64,000 nt of DNA, from positions 1 to 64,000 of the forward strand of contig JAFAZF010000059.1 in assembly GCA_019239915.1 (NCBI GenBank), written 5' to 3'. Below the pieces are notes generated by a model. That model was not told the origin of the DNA. It was given only the letters and a program-made list of their open reading frames with translations, and made no database searches. Below, one piece after another: positions 33,777 through 42,689 of the stretch (position 1 is the stretch's first letter; the number at the start of each line of letters is the position of its first letter). Position numbers and translations under genes: made by a program. Source of the stretch: Sphingomonadaceae bacterium (GTDB lineage: Bacteria; Pseudomonadota; Alphaproteobacteria; Sphingomonadales; Sphingomonadaceae).

Positions 33777-35195
33777 TCAGTAGCGGTAGTGATCCGGCTT
33801 GAACGGGCCTTCGACGCTCACGCCGATATAGGCGGCCTGCTTCGGCGTCAGCTTGGAGAGCTTCACGCCGAGCTTCTCGAGGTGGAGCGCCGCCACCTTC
33901 TCGTCGAGATGCTTCGGCAGCACGAACACCTCGTTCGCGTACTCGCCGGGCTTGGTCCAAAGCTCGATCTGCGCGAGCACCTGGTTGGTGAAGCTCGACG
34001 ACATGACGAAGCTCGGGTGGCCCGTCGCGCAGCCGAGGTTCACGAGCCGCCCCTTCGCGAGCACGATGATCTTCTTGCCGTCCGGGAACTCGACCTCGTC
34101 GACCTGCGGCTTGATCTCGGTCCACTTGTAGTTGGAGAGACCGGCGATCTGGATCTCGCTGTCGAAGTGGCCGATGTTGCAGACGATCGCCATGTTCTTC
34201 ATCGCGGCCATGTGGTCTGCGGTGATGACGTCGGCATTGCCGGTCGCGGTGACGAAGATGTCGGCGCGCGTCGCCGCCTCGTCCATCGTCACGACCTCAT
34301 AGCCCTCCATCGCCGCCTGAAGCGCGCAGATCGGATCGATCTCGGTGACGAGCACGCGCGCGCCGCCGTTGCGCAGCGACGCCGCCGAGCCCTTGCCGAC
34401 GTCGCCGAAGCCGGCGACCGCGGCGACCTTGCCAGCGAGCATCACGTCGGTGGCGCGGCGGATCGCGTCGACGAGGCTCTCCTTGCAACCATAGAGATTG
34501 TCGAACTTCGACTTGGTGACGCTGTCGTTGACGTTGATCGCCGGGAACGGCAGCTCACCCTTCTTGGCGATCTCGTAGAGGCGGTGGACGCCGGTGGTCG
34601 TCTCCTCGGAAACGCCCTTGATGTTGCGCACGGTCTGGGTGAGGTAGCCCGGCTTCTTCGCGATGAACGCCTTCAGCGAACGCTGGAACTCTACCTCCTC
34701 GTCATTCTCCGGCTCGCCGAGCGAACCGCCCGCCTCGAGCTTCGCGCCGACCAGCGCGAACATCGTCGCGTCGCCGCCGTCGTCAAGGATCATATTGCAG
34801 GTCTGGCCCTGGCCGTCGTCCCAATCGAAGATGTCCTGCACGAAATCCCAATATTCGGCGAGGCTCTCGCCCTTGAAGGCGAACACCGGGATGCCGGCGG
34901 CGGCGATCGCGGCGGCGGCATGATCCTGCGTCGAGAAGATGTTGCACGACGCCCAGCGTACCTGCGCGCCGAGCGCGACCAGCGTCTCGATCAGCACCGC
35001 GGTCTGGATCGTCATGTGCAGCGATCCGGTGATCCGCGCGCCCTTGAGCGGCTGCGACGCGCCATATTCGGAGCGGAGCGCCATCAGACCGGGCATCTCG
35101 GTCTCGGCGATCTCGATCTCCTTGCGACCGAAGCCGGCCAGGCTGATGTCGTGGACGAGATAGTCGTTGAACGTGTCGGCGGGTGCGGTGGCCAC
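33777..35195 (-). CDS. ahcY: S-adenosylhomocysteine hydrolase
   Basis: A 472-residue AdoHcyase that cleaves S-adenosylhomocysteine to homocysteine and adenosine, using tightly bound NAD+. Key segments are the substrate site [23 protein letters not shown], the NAD Rossmann motif [24 protein letters not shown], and the C-terminal KPDHYRY whose Lys and Tyr reach into the neighbouring subunit's NAD site. The start is GTG 35195 with AGGAG about 8 nt upstream. It contains the extra insert typical of bacterial and plant enzymes ([21 protein letters not shown]). A 20-bp AT-rich palindrome about 60 bp upstream suggests SAH-responsive repression. Confidence 0.97.
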   Translation of the reverse strand: MATAPADTFNDYLVHDISLAGFGRKEIEIAETEMPGLMALRSEYGASQPLKGARITGSLHMTIQTAVLIETLVALGAQVRWASCNIFSTQDHAAAAIAAAGIPVFAFKGESLAEYWDFVQDIFDWDDGQGQTCNMILDDGGDATMFALVGAKLEAGGSLGEPENDEEVEFQRSLKAFIAKKPGYLTQTVRNIKGVSEETTTGVHRLYEIAKKGELPFPAINVNDSVTKSKFDNLYGCKESLVDAIRRATDVMLAGKVAAVAGFGDVGKGSAASLRNGGARVLVTEIDPICALQAAMEGYEVVTMDEAATRADIFVTATGNADVITADHMAAMKNMAIVCNIGHFDSEIQIAGLSNYKWTEIKPQVDEVEFPDGKKIIVLAKGRLVNLGCATGHPSFVMSSSFTNQVLAQIELWTKPGEYANEVFVLPKHLDEKVAALHLEKLGVKLSKLTPKQAAYIGVSVEGPFKPDHYRY

Positions 35196-35254
35196 GGGTC
35201 GAGCTCCTGATGCTGGCGTGGCCGCCCCATATCCGTGGCGGTTGCCATATGCAA

Positions 35255-35274
35255 ATATAAAGATGTCTTTATAT
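35255..35274 (-). promoter_or_regulatory. Putative SAM-cycle operator upstream of ahcY
   Basis: ATATAAAGA-TG-TCTTTATAT is a perfect 9-bp inverted repeat with a 2-nt centre, standing out in an otherwise GC-rich region. Such AT-rich ATCTTTATAT-type palindromes are the operators of ArsR-family regulators of the SAM cycle (SahR type) in proteobacteria. It lies 60-79 bp from the ahcY GTG start. The regulator gene is not in the window, so the assignment rests on motif and position. Confidence 0.55.
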
Positions 35275-35399
35275 CCCGTGGCACGGATGTTAGGTTGGCT
35301 TAACGCATTGTTCCGTATTTTCGATTATCAATCGGCCGCTTGAGCAGGAGCGGTTGCGGCGTGGGGCAGGCGGAGGCGAAGCCGGCGGGCGGGAGGCGC

Positions 35400-37034
35400 A
35401 TGCGGCGCGGCGCGCTGCGTTGCGCGCTGATCGTCGCTTCGGCACCGTGGCTCCTGGTTCCGCTCTGCACGCTCGCGAACGGCGATCCGCTGCGCGTCGC
35501 CGGCGCAATCGTCGCGCTGCTGGTCTGCGTCGGCGGGCTGATCGCGGCCGAACATCATGATCGCGCGATCGAGCGCGCCGCGGGGCTCGCCGACGGGCTC
35601 GTGCGCCGGCTGCCCGGCGGCGAGACGATCGGCGAGGCGCCGCTCGACGTCGTCGCGGCGGTTGAGAAGCTCGACGACCAGATCGGCGCGCTCGGCCACC
35701 GGCTCTCGCACCGCCACCAGCTCACCGGGTTGCCGACGCGCGAACCGCTGCTCGCCGCGATCGGCCAGGACCAGGCGCGCGCCCGGGGTGGCGCGCTGCT
35801 CGGGCTGATCGAGTTCGTCGACATCGACCGGATGAGCGCGTTCGACGCGCAGCTTGGCGAGCGCGCGCTGATGGCGCTGGCCGAGCGGATCACGCGCATG
35901 GTCGGCACGCCCAAGCTCGTCGCGCATGTCGACCGCGCACGCTTCGCGATCTGGTTCGGGCCGGAGACCGCACCCGCGGCGGCGCGCGCCGAGCTCGATG
36001 CGATCGGCTATGCGCTGTCCGACGCGATCGCGATCGACGGACGCGAGCTCGTCCCCGAGGTGCGCACCGGTGCTGCCTGTTATCCCGCCGACGCGGCGAC
36101 GCCGGCCGGGCTGCTCACCCGCGCGATCGCCGCGCTGACCCTCGGCGCGCTCGCCGGCGATGCCGACGGCGGCGACGCCAGCGCGCATGCGCGCGACAAT
36201 TTCGCGATGGAGCAGGATCTGCGCCGCGCCGTGACGCGCGACCAGCTCGAGCTGCGCTTCCAGCCGCTGATCGATTCACGCGCCGGCCGCGTCTGCGGCG
36301 CCGAGGCGCTGCTGCGCTGGCAGCATCCCGAGCGCGGGCTCGTATCGCCGGCGCAATTCGTGCCGCTCGTCGAGGCGGCGGGGCTCGCCGACGAGGTGGG
36401 GCTATGGACGCTCAACGCCGCCTGTCGCGCCGCGCGGGGATGGCAGCGCCTCGGGCTCGGCGAACTCATCGTGGCGGTCAACCTCTCCGCCCACCAGCTC
36501 GAGCGCGACGATCTCGGCACGCTGATCGAGCGCACGCTGGCGCGCCACACGCTCGCCGCCCCGGCGCTCGAGCTCGAGCTCACCGAAAGCGTCGCCGCCG
36601 CGGACACCGGCCGCAGCGCGGCGCTGTTCCGCAGCCTGCGCGCGCTTGGCCTGACGATCGCGATCGACGATTTCGGCACCGGCTATTCGTCGCTCAGCTC
36701 GCTCAAGAAGCTCTCGTTCGACAAGCTCAAGATCGACCGCGAGTTCGTCACCGAGGTCGACAAGCGGCCTGACAGCCAGGCGATCTGCCAGAGCCTGATC
36801 GCGCTTGGCCGCGGCCTCGGCATCCGCGTCCTTGCCGAGGGTATCGAACGACGCGAGGAATATGAGTGGCTCAGCCGCCACGGCTGCACGCTGTTCCAGG
36901 GCTATTATTTCGCGCAGCCGCTCGAGCCCGACGCGTTCATCGCCTTCGCACGCGATCGCAAGCGCGTGGCGCAGCTCACTTCCCTCTCCCCCGCCGCGCT
37001 CCAGGCGCGGCTCAGCGAAAGTCTGACCGGATGA
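35400..37034 (+). CDS. EAL phosphodiesterase with degenerate GGDEF domain
   Basis: A 544-residue protein: two N-terminal membrane helices (about residues 6-26 and 33-50), a short linker, a GGDEF domain (HQLTGLPTREPLL) whose signature is replaced by VDRAR at about 178-182, and an intact EAL domain. The EAL catalytic set is present: E302-A-L, N361, ELTE around 393-396, DDFGTGYSSL at 423-432, K444 in KIDREF, E480 in AEGIE, and LFQGYYFAQPL. It should hydrolyse cyclic di-GMP, with the dead GGDEF domain possibly sensing GTP. ATG 35400 is preferred to TTG 35340. Its stop overlaps the LysM gene start by 4 nt. Confidence 0.88.
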   Translation: MRRGALRCALIVASAPWLLVPLCTLANGDPLRVAGAIVALLVCVGGLIAAEHHDRAIERAAGLADGLVRRLPGGETIGEAPLDVVAAVEKLDDQIGALGHRLSHRHQLTGLPTREPLLAAIGQDQARARGGALLGLIEFVDIDRMSAFDAQLGERALMALAERITRMVGTPKLVAHVDRARFAIWFGPETAPAAARAELDAIGYALSDAIAIDGRELVPEVRTGAACYPADAATPAGLLTRAIAALTLGALAGDADGGDASAHARDNFAMEQDLRRAVTRDQLELRFQPLIDSRAGRVCGAEALLRWQHPERGLVSPAQFVPLVEAAGLADEVGLWTLNAACRAARGWQRLGLGELIVAVNLSAHQLERDDLGTLIERTLARHTLAAPALELELTESVAAADTGRSAALFRSLRALGLTIAIDDFGTGYSSLSSLKKLSFDKLKIDREFVTEVDKRPDSQAICQSLIALGRGLGIRVLAEGIERREEYEWLSRHGCTLFQGYYFAQPLEPDAFIAFARDRKRVAQLTSLSPAALQARLSESLTG

Positions 37035-37795
37035 TCCGTTCGCGCCTGCTTCTCTCCGCCGCCTGCGGGCTCGCGCTGGCGCTCGCCGCCTGCGGCCCGA
37101 GCGTCGCCCCGCATCCAGAGACGCCGGCGGCGAAGCCCGCGAAGCGCGGACCGATCGACCAGGCGATCGCGGCGCTGCAGGACGGCAAGGAGAAGGACGC
37201 CGCGCGCGAGCTCGCCCGCATCCTCAAGAAGAACCCGAACGACGGCGAGGCGCTGCTGCTGCGCAATTCGATCGAGCGGGACCCCGCCGCGCTGCTGCCG
37301 GGCGAGAGCTATCCCTATGTCGTCCGCTCGGGCGACACGATGATGTCGATCGCCGAGCGCTATCTCGGCAGCGCACTCAAATTCTACGCGCTGGCGCGCT
37401 ACAACCACATCGCAGTGCCGTCGTCGCTCGTGGCCGGGCAGCTGCTGCGGGTGCCGAGCGCCGCGCTCAGGCCGAAGCCCGTGGTGGTCGCGCCGCCGCC
37501 GGAGAAGGCCGAGGAGGCACCCAAGCCGGAGCCCAAATCCAAGAAGAAGGCGACGCCGGCCGCCGCACCGGCGCCGACGCCGGGGGCGCCCGCCGCCCCG
37601 GCCGCGGCCGCGCACAACCCCGCGCTGGCGGCGCGGATGCGCGGCGCCGGCCTCGCGGCGCTCGCCCAAGGCAACGTCGCCCGCGCCGTCGTGCTGCTGA
37701 GCCATGCCGCCGCGCTCGATCCCGCCAACCCGCTGATCCAGCGCGACCTCGCCCGTGCCCAGCGCATCCAGAGCACGGTCCAGGCCAAGCATTGA
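37031..37795 (+). CDS. LysM-domain lipoprotein
   Basis: A 254-residue protein with a lipobox (ALALAACGPS, Cys at about residue 21). Residues 40-80 look like a TPR-like helical pair (AIAALQDGKEKDAARELARILKKNPNDGEALLL). A LysM-like module follows (YVVRSGDTMMSIAERYLGSALKFYALARYN...LVAGQLLRVPS, about 96-145), then a long Pro/Ala/Lys linker and a C-terminal helical repeat ending in IQSTVQAKH. LysM binds peptidoglycan, so the protein likely tethers to the wall. It is coupled to the EAL gene by an ATGA overlap. Confidence 0.8.
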   Translation: MIRSRLLLSAACGLALALAACGPSVAPHPETPAAKPAKRGPIDQAIAALQDGKEKDAARELARILKKNPNDGEALLLRNSIERDPAALLPGESYPYVVRSGDTMMSIAERYLGSALKFYALARYNHIAVPSSLVAGQLLRVPSAALRPKPVVVAPPPEKAEEAPKPEPKSKKKATPAAAPAPTPGAPAAPAAAAHNPALAARMRGAGLAALAQGNVARAVVLLSHAAALDPANPLIQRDLARAQRIQSTVQAKH

Positions 37796-38096
37796 GTTGG
37801 AGGAGGTCCGCCTCACCGCAGACACGACCGTTCGTGCGGAGGAGCTGCTGAACCCGTCGAAGCGCCGTCTCGAAGCACCCTACCTGCCTTCGGCCGGGGC
37901 GTCGCCTCCGCCATGCTCCGCTCGGCCCCTCCTCAGGGCGAACAGAAAACGTGTGGCAGTAAGCACAGCGCAAGCTTTCCGCCGGCCGAACACATTGTAA
38001 TCCCGAGCTAAACCACGGGAACACTTGCTTAACGCCCGGCATGATAATCCGTTCGCGACGATGGGCCGCTCGGCCCGTGTGAAGGGGACTGCCGGG
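37796..38096. other. Intergenic region with family A repeat and kinase promoter
   Basis: Holds repeat copy A7 (37828-37944) and, nearer the kinase, a possible -10 element GATAAT at 38043-38048. An in-frame extension of the kinase from TTG 38025 or ATG 38061 is possible but the strongest Shine-Dalgarno precedes 38097. Nothing else is recognisable. Confidence 0.5.
37828..37944. repeat. Family A palindrome, copy A7 (degenerate)
   Basis: It starts CCGTTCGTGCGGAGGAGCTG, contains CGTCGAAGCGCCGTCTCGAA, and ends CCTCAGGGCGAACAG, matching the sub-type of copy A6. It lies between the LysM and kinase genes. Confidence 0.5.
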
Positions 38097-39791
38097 ATGG
38101 AGATGTTCGGGCGCTATCGGATCGACGCGCGCGTCGGCGAAGGCGCGATGGCGGACGTATTCCGTGCGCACGACACCAGCATCGAGCGTGTCGTCGCGAT
38201 CAAGGTGCTCAAGCCCGAATTCCGCAGCAACGCAGAGATCGCCCGCCGCTTCCTGCGCGAGAGCAAGGCCGCCGGCAATCTCAGCCACGCCAACATCGCG
38301 ACGATCTACGACGTCGGCGAGGCCGATGGCGTGCCCTATATCGCGATGGAATATGTCGAGGGCCGCCCGCTCGACGAGATCCTGAAGGAGCAGGGCCGCA
38401 TGCCCTGCGATCGCGTGCTCGCGATCGGCGTGCAGCTCGCCGGCGCGCTCGGCTATGCCCACCGCCAGGGCGTCGTCCACCGCGACGTCAAACCGTCCAA
38501 CATCCTCCTCGCCGACAAGGGCCAGGCGCCGAAGCTGCTCGATTTCGGCATCGCACGGATGGCCGAGCCGGATGCCGAGGCCGCGGAACGCCGTGCCGTC
38601 GCCACCCAGGTCGGCCAGGTGATCGGCACCCCGCGCTACATGAGCCCTGAGCAGGCGCTCGGCCTGCCGGTGGATCATCGCTCCGACCTCTTCTCGCTCG
38701 GCGTCGTGCTCTACGAGATGGTGACGGGAAAGCCCGCCTTCTCCGGCGCCGGGCTCGCGACGCTCGCGATCCAGATCGCGCAGGAACAGCCGCTGGCGAT
38801 CGACGGCATGGTCCGCGATTGCCCCAAGGGGCTGCGCTTCATCGTCGAGAAGCTGCTCGCCAAGAAGCCGGAGGCGCGCTTTGCGGACGGCGAGGCGCTG
38901 CGTGCCGCGCTCCAGCGCGAGCTCGACGCGCAGCGGATCGAGGAGCCGGTGAAGCGCCGCGGCATCGCGCTCCGGATCAAGCTGCCGCTGATCCTCGTGC
39001 CGGCGACGGCGATCGCGCTGGCGTTCAGCGTCCATGGCACGCTCACCCGCGAACGCGCCGCCCTCGAGCATATGGCGCTGACCTCGGGCTCGTCGATCAC
39101 CGGCTTCGTCACCTCCAACGCCGCGCTGCTCGCCGCCGACAATGCCGGGCTACCGGCCGCGCAACAGGATTGGGCGCCGCTCCAGGCCTTCGTCGACAAT
39201 GCCGCGCGCAACAGCGACGTGCGCCATCTCGTCGTCACCGACGCGGCGGGTGTCGTCCGCGCCGCGAGCGATCACCGGCTGATCGGTACGCAATATGCCG
39301 CGCCGGCCAACGAGGCGCGGATCGCGTTCCTCGGCGACAATGATATCCGCGAGGCCAAGGGCGGCTTCCGCTTCGTCCGCACGATCAAATATGCCGGTGC
39401 CGATTTCGGCAGGGTCGACCTGCTGCTCGATCGCGACGAGCTCGACGCCGCCTCGAACGGCGCGCGTGACCTCCTCTTCGGTCTGGCGCTGCTCGTGATG
39501 TGCGTCGTCACCGTAATGTCGTACATGAGCGGCCGGCTGATCTCGGCGCCGGTCACACGCCTGCGGCGCGCGCTCGACGACGCCGCGAAGAATGGCCTCT
39601 CCTTCCGCATCTCGCACAAGCGCGGCGACGAGTTCGGCGGGCTGTTCGATGCGTTCAACGCGATGGCGCAGGCGCTCGAGGCGCAGCAGCCCGATCCCGC
39701 CGAACAGGCGGCGCGCGAGGCGGCGATGCAGAAGACGCGGATCGAACCCGCTCCGACGGTCGTGGCCGCACCCAAGCGCAAGGCCGCCTGA
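38097..39791 (+). CDS. Membrane Ser/Thr protein kinase with HAMP-like tail (PpkA-like)
   Basis: A 564-residue protein. Residues 1-270 are a eukaryotic-like kinase: glycine loop VGEGAMADVFRAHD, VAIKVLK (ATP Lys), catalytic loop VVHRDVKPSNILL, DFGIA, and TPRYMSPEQA in the activation segment. Then a membrane helix (LRIKLPLILVPATAIALAFSV), a periplasmic sensor domain of about 150 residues, a second helix (ARDLLFGLALLVMCVVTVMSYMSG) and a HAMP-like segment. The order kinase-TM-sensor-TM-HAMP is unusual because the kinase precedes the sensor. ATG 38097 has AAGGGG 9 nt upstream. The FHA and PP2C genes follow at once. Confidence 0.9.
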   Translation: MEMFGRYRIDARVGEGAMADVFRAHDTSIERVVAIKVLKPEFRSNAEIARRFLRESKAAGNLSHANIATIYDVGEADGVPYIAMEYVEGRPLDEILKEQGRMPCDRVLAIGVQLAGALGYAHRQGVVHRDVKPSNILLADKGQAPKLLDFGIARMAEPDAEAAERRAVATQVGQVIGTPRYMSPEQALGLPVDHRSDLFSLGVVLYEMVTGKPAFSGAGLATLAIQIAQEQPLAIDGMVRDCPKGLRFIVEKLLAKKPEARFADGEALRAALQRELDAQRIEEPVKRRGIALRIKLPLILVPATAIALAFSVHGTLTRERAALEHMALTSGSSITGFVTSNAALLAADNAGLPAAQQDWAPLQAFVDNAARNSDVRHLVVTDAAGVVRAASDHRLIGTQYAAPANEARIAFLGDNDIREAKGGFRFVRTIKYAGADFGRVDLLLDRDELDAASNGARDLLFGLALLVMCVVTVMSYMSGRLISAPVTRLRRALDDAAKNGLSFRISHKRGDEFGGLFDAFNAMAQALEAQQPDPAEQAAREAAMQKTRIEPAPTVVAAPKRKAA

Positions 39792-39796
39792 ACGGC

Positions 39797-40819
39797 ATGT
39801 ACGTCTTCCGGCTCTTCGACAAGGCCGATCCGGCGCATCCGCTCGACGCGCGCATCCTGCGCGAGGGTTCACTGAGTATCGGCCGCGATCCGGGTTCGGA
39901 CTGGGTGCTGATCGATCCCGAGTGCCAGATCTCGCGCGCGCATTGCGAGCTGCTCGCAGGCCCCGACGGCCTCTCGCTCGTCAGCCTCGGCAGCAACGGC
40001 GTGTTCGACGGCGATACCGAGGAGCGCTTTCCCGCCGATCGGCCGGTGCCGCTCGCGCTGCCGCGCACGCTCGAATTCGGCCATTTCCGTCTTGTCGCGG
40101 ACCGGGCCCCTGACGAAGAGCTCGCGCCCGGCGGCGCCGCGCGCACGATGGTGTTCTCGGCCCCGCTTGGCGACTCGGTCGACGTGCCGAGTGACTGGTC
40201 CGACGCGCCGTCGATCGCCGCCAACGACGGTGCCGAGGAGGTCTCGCTGTTGGAGGCCTTCTGCCAGGGGGCCGGGCTCGACGCCTCGCTGTTCTCGACC
40301 GAGGATCCAGCGGTGGTGATGCGCCGCGCCGGGGCGGTCTATCGCCAGATGGTGCTCGGCGTCGGCGATCTCATGGCCGAGCGCGAACGCGCGCGCGCGC
40401 AATATAAGCTCGTCCGCACCACGATCGGCGGCGTCGACAACAACCCGTTCAAATGGGCGCCGACGCAGCGCCTCGCGATCGACCTGCTGCTCGCCGGCGA
40501 GAGCAGCTTCCTCTCCGGCCCCGCCGCGCTGAAAGCCTCGTTCCGCGACGTGAAGAAGCATCTGGTCGCCACCTTTGCCGGGCTGCGCGCGTCGCTGCGC
40601 TCGGCGGTCGACAGCTTCGCGCCGGCACGCATCGAGGATGCCGTGGCCGGTCGCGGCAGCCTGCTCAAGGGCGGCGGCGCGCTGCGCTGGGAAGAAGTCT
40701 CCGCCCGCCACGCCGATCTCCACAGGCAGCTTGAAGAGGGTGCCGAGGGTTCGCTCAACGCTGCCTTCGTCGTCGCGTACGACGCCGCGGCTGCGGCGCT
40801 CGACGGCGGCCCGCAATGA
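39797..40819 (+). CDS. tagH: FHA-domain protein of the type VI secretion TagH/Fha type
   Basis: A 340-residue protein. Residues 1-100 form an FHA domain with the phosphothreonine-binding residues in GRDPGSDWVLIDPECQISRAHCEL and SNGVF. The C-terminal half (from LLEAFCQGAGLDASLF) contains AGAVYRQMVLGVGDLMAERERARAQYKL and NNPFKWAPTQRLAIDLLL, the hallmark of the C-terminal domain of T6SS FHA proteins. In T6SS this protein is phosphorylated by PpkA and dephosphorylated by PppA to switch assembly. No T6SS structural gene lies in this window. Start is 5 nt after the kinase stop; the end overlaps the phosphatase start by 4 nt. Confidence 0.85.
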   Translation: MYVFRLFDKADPAHPLDARILREGSLSIGRDPGSDWVLIDPECQISRAHCELLAGPDGLSLVSLGSNGVFDGDTEERFPADRPVPLALPRTLEFGHFRLVADRAPDEELAPGGAARTMVFSAPLGDSVDVPSDWSDAPSIAANDGAEEVSLLEAFCQGAGLDASLFSTEDPAVVMRRAGAVYRQMVLGVGDLMAERERARAQYKLVRTTIGGVDNNPFKWAPTQRLAIDLLLAGESSFLSGPAALKASFRDVKKHLVATFAGLRASLRSAVDSFAPARIEDAVAGRGSLLKGGGALRWEEVSARHADLHRQLEEGAEGSLNAAFVVAYDAAAAALDGGPQ

Positions 40820-41577
40820 AACTCGCCAGCCTGCTGCGCCCGTTCCGCGCCGCGCCTGCCGGTGCGACGCCGATGTTGCCGACGATCCGCTCCTGCGCGC
40901 GCACGCATGCGGGCCGCGTCCGCGCGATCAACGAGGATCGCCTGCTCGACCGGCCCGAGCGCGGGTTGTGGGCGGTCGCCGACGGCATGGGCGGTCACAG
41001 TGCCGGCGACGTCGCCGCGAGCATCGTCATCCGCGCGCTCGCCGACGTCGCGGGCGGCGAGCAGGCGATCTCCTGTGATGCCGTGCTGGACGCGCTGCGC
41101 GACGCCAACGCCGCGATCCACGCGCGCAGCAGCGACGCGGTGAGCGGCTCGACCGTCGCCGCGCTGCATATCGAGCGCAGCCGCTTCACCTTGTTCTGGG
41201 CGGGCGACAGCCGCGTCTATCGGCTCGGCGAGCACGGGCTCGAGCGGCTGAGCCGCGATCACAGCGTCGTGCAGGCGCTGGTCGACTCGGGCGCGATCGC
41301 GCCCGAGCAGGCGCGCCACCATCCCCAGGCCAACGTCATCACCCGCGCGCTCGGCACCGGCGACGCGGTCGACATCGAGGTCGCTGCCGGTACGGTCTCG
41401 CCCGGCGACGTCTTCCTGCTCTGCTCGGACGGGCTGTCGGGCTTCGTCCCCGATGACATGATCGCGCTGCACCTCACGCTGCCGATCGAGATCGCCGCCG
41501 ACGCGCTGCTCTCCGACGCGCTCGCCGCCGGCGGCGCCGATAACATCACGCTGGTGCTCGTCGCGATCCCGCATTGA
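40816..41577 (+). CDS. PP2C-family protein phosphatase (PppA-like)
   Basis: A 253-residue PPM phosphatase. Metal-binding Asp residues appear in RAINEDRLL (D41), AVADGMGGHSAGD (D56), LLCSDGLSGFV and GGADNITLVLV. It should reverse the threonine phosphorylation set by the adjacent kinase, in the cytoplasm. It starts inside the FHA gene with an ATGA overlap, so kinase, FHA target and phosphatase come from one transcript. A family C repeat follows the stop. Confidence 0.9.
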   Translation: MKLASLLRPFRAAPAGATPMLPTIRSCARTHAGRVRAINEDRLLDRPERGLWAVADGMGGHSAGDVAASIVIRALADVAGGEQAISCDAVLDALRDANAAIHARSSDAVSGSTVAALHIERSRFTLFWAGDSRVYRLGEHGLERLSRDHSVVQALVDSGAIAPEQARHHPQANVITRALGTGDAVDIEVAAGTVSPGDVFLLCSDGLSGFVPDDMIALHLTLPIEIAADALLSDALAAGGADNITLVLVAIPH

Positions 41578-41589
41578 ATCTACCACTGG

Positions 41590-41703
41590 CCCCTCCCCTT
41601 CAGGGGAGGGGTTGGGGTGGGGTGGCTGCGAGGAAGCGACGCCGGGGCATCGAGCCCCGGCGCCACTGCCCCACCCCTACACCCCTCCCCTGAAGGAGAG
41701 GGG
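41590..41703. repeat. Family C palindrome, copy C2 (long)
   Basis: Outer arms CCCCTCCCCTTCAGGGGAGG and ...ACCCCTCCCCTGAAGGAGAG pair over about 38 bp, with an inner perfect hairpin GCCGGGGC-ATCGA-GCCCCGGC at 41641-41661. Located 12 bp after the phosphatase stop, it could end the kinase operon although no T-tract follows. Confidence 0.75.
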
Positions 41704-41771
41704 AATGGTTGATGCGTTTGACAGTCCTGCTTCTGCCATGCCCTAATCGCTTGCGTGCGTAGCGCGTCCCC

Positions 41772-42689
41772 ATGCTGAGCTTCATCGCGCGACGGCTCGC
41801 CATCGCGCTGCCGACCTTGTTCCTCGTCGTGACGCTGAGCTTTTTCCTGATGCGCGCGGCGCCGGGCAGTCCGTTCGACAATGGCCGCCGGCTCACGCCG
41901 GAGATCGAGCGCAACGTGCGCGCGCGGTACGGGCTCGATAAGCCGCTGACGGTGCAATACGCCCACTATCTCGGCGGCGTGGTGACCGGCGATCTCGGAC
42001 CGTCGCTCAAGTATCAGGACAAGAGCGTCGGTGCCCTCATTGCCGAGGGACTGCCCAAGAGCGCTACGATCGGGCTGGCGGCGCTCGCGCTCGCACTTAG
42101 TGTGGGCGTGACCCTCGGCCTCGTTGCCGCACTCCGCCAGAACGGCGCCGCCGACTATGCCGCGACCGCTGTCGCCGTGCTCGGCGTCTGCGTGCCGACG
42201 TTCGTCACCGCGCCGCTGCTCGTGCTCGTCTTCGCCTCCTGGCTCGGCTGGCTGCCGACCGGCGGCTGGGGCGGCATCCGCAACCTCGTGCTGCCGGTGA
42301 TCGTGCTGGCCTTGCCACAGACGGCGATCATCTCGCGGCTGGTCCGCGCCGGCATGATCGAGACGCTGCGCTCCAACGCGATCCGCACCGCGCGCGCCAA
42401 GGGCCTGCCGCCGTCGCGCATCGTGCTGCGCCACGCGCTGCCGGCGGCGGTGGTGCCGCTCGTCGCCTATCTCGGGCCGGCCTGCGCGGGGCTGCTCACC
42501 GGCAGCCTCGTCGTCGAGCAGCTGTTCGGCCTCCCCGGCATCGGCCGCTTCTTCGTGATCTCGGCGCTGCAACGCGACTATCCGGTCGTGATGGGGGTGG
42601 TGATCCTCTATTCGGCGTTGATCCTGCTCCTCAACCTCGCTGCCGACCTCGCCCAGGCTGCGCTCGATCCGCGGATCAGTCTGGCATGA
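41772..42689 (+). CDS. oppB: Peptide ABC transporter permease OppB/DppB
   Basis: A 305-residue permease with six membrane helices. The N-terminus FIARRLAIALPTLFLVVTLSFFLMRAAPGSPFD is the standard OppB start, and the EAA-like loop ETLRSNAIRTARAKGLPPSRIVLRHALPAA contacts the ATPase. It imports oligopeptides together with the products of the following genes. The stop overlaps the next permease by 4 nt. The window's only ATPase candidate for it lies convergent at 45.4-47.3 kb. Confidence 0.9.
   Translation: MLSFIARRLAIALPTLFLVVTLSFFLMRAAPGSPFDNGRRLTPEIERNVRARYGLDKPLTVQYAHYLGGVVTGDLGPSLKYQDKSVGALIAEGLPKSATIGLAALALALSVGVTLGLVAALRQNGAADYAATAVAVLGVCVPTFVTAPLLVLVFASWLGWLPTGGWGGIRNLVLPVIVLALPQTAIISRLVRAGMIETLRSNAIRTARAKGLPPSRIVLRHALPAAVVPLVAYLGPACAGLLTGSLVVEQLFGLPGIGRFFVISALQRDYPVVMGVVILYSALILLLNLAADLAQAALDPRISLA

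Noticed and set aside
35210-35254. SAH or SAM riboswitch in the ahcY leader
   Set aside because: I could not fit the conserved cores of known SAM or SAH riboswitch classes into the short leader; the palindrome is a better explanation.
35290-35303. Possible CtrA box (TTAG...TTAA) upstream of the EAL gene
   Set aside because: Spacing is one base short of the TTAA-N7-TTAA consensus and the first half-site has a mismatch.
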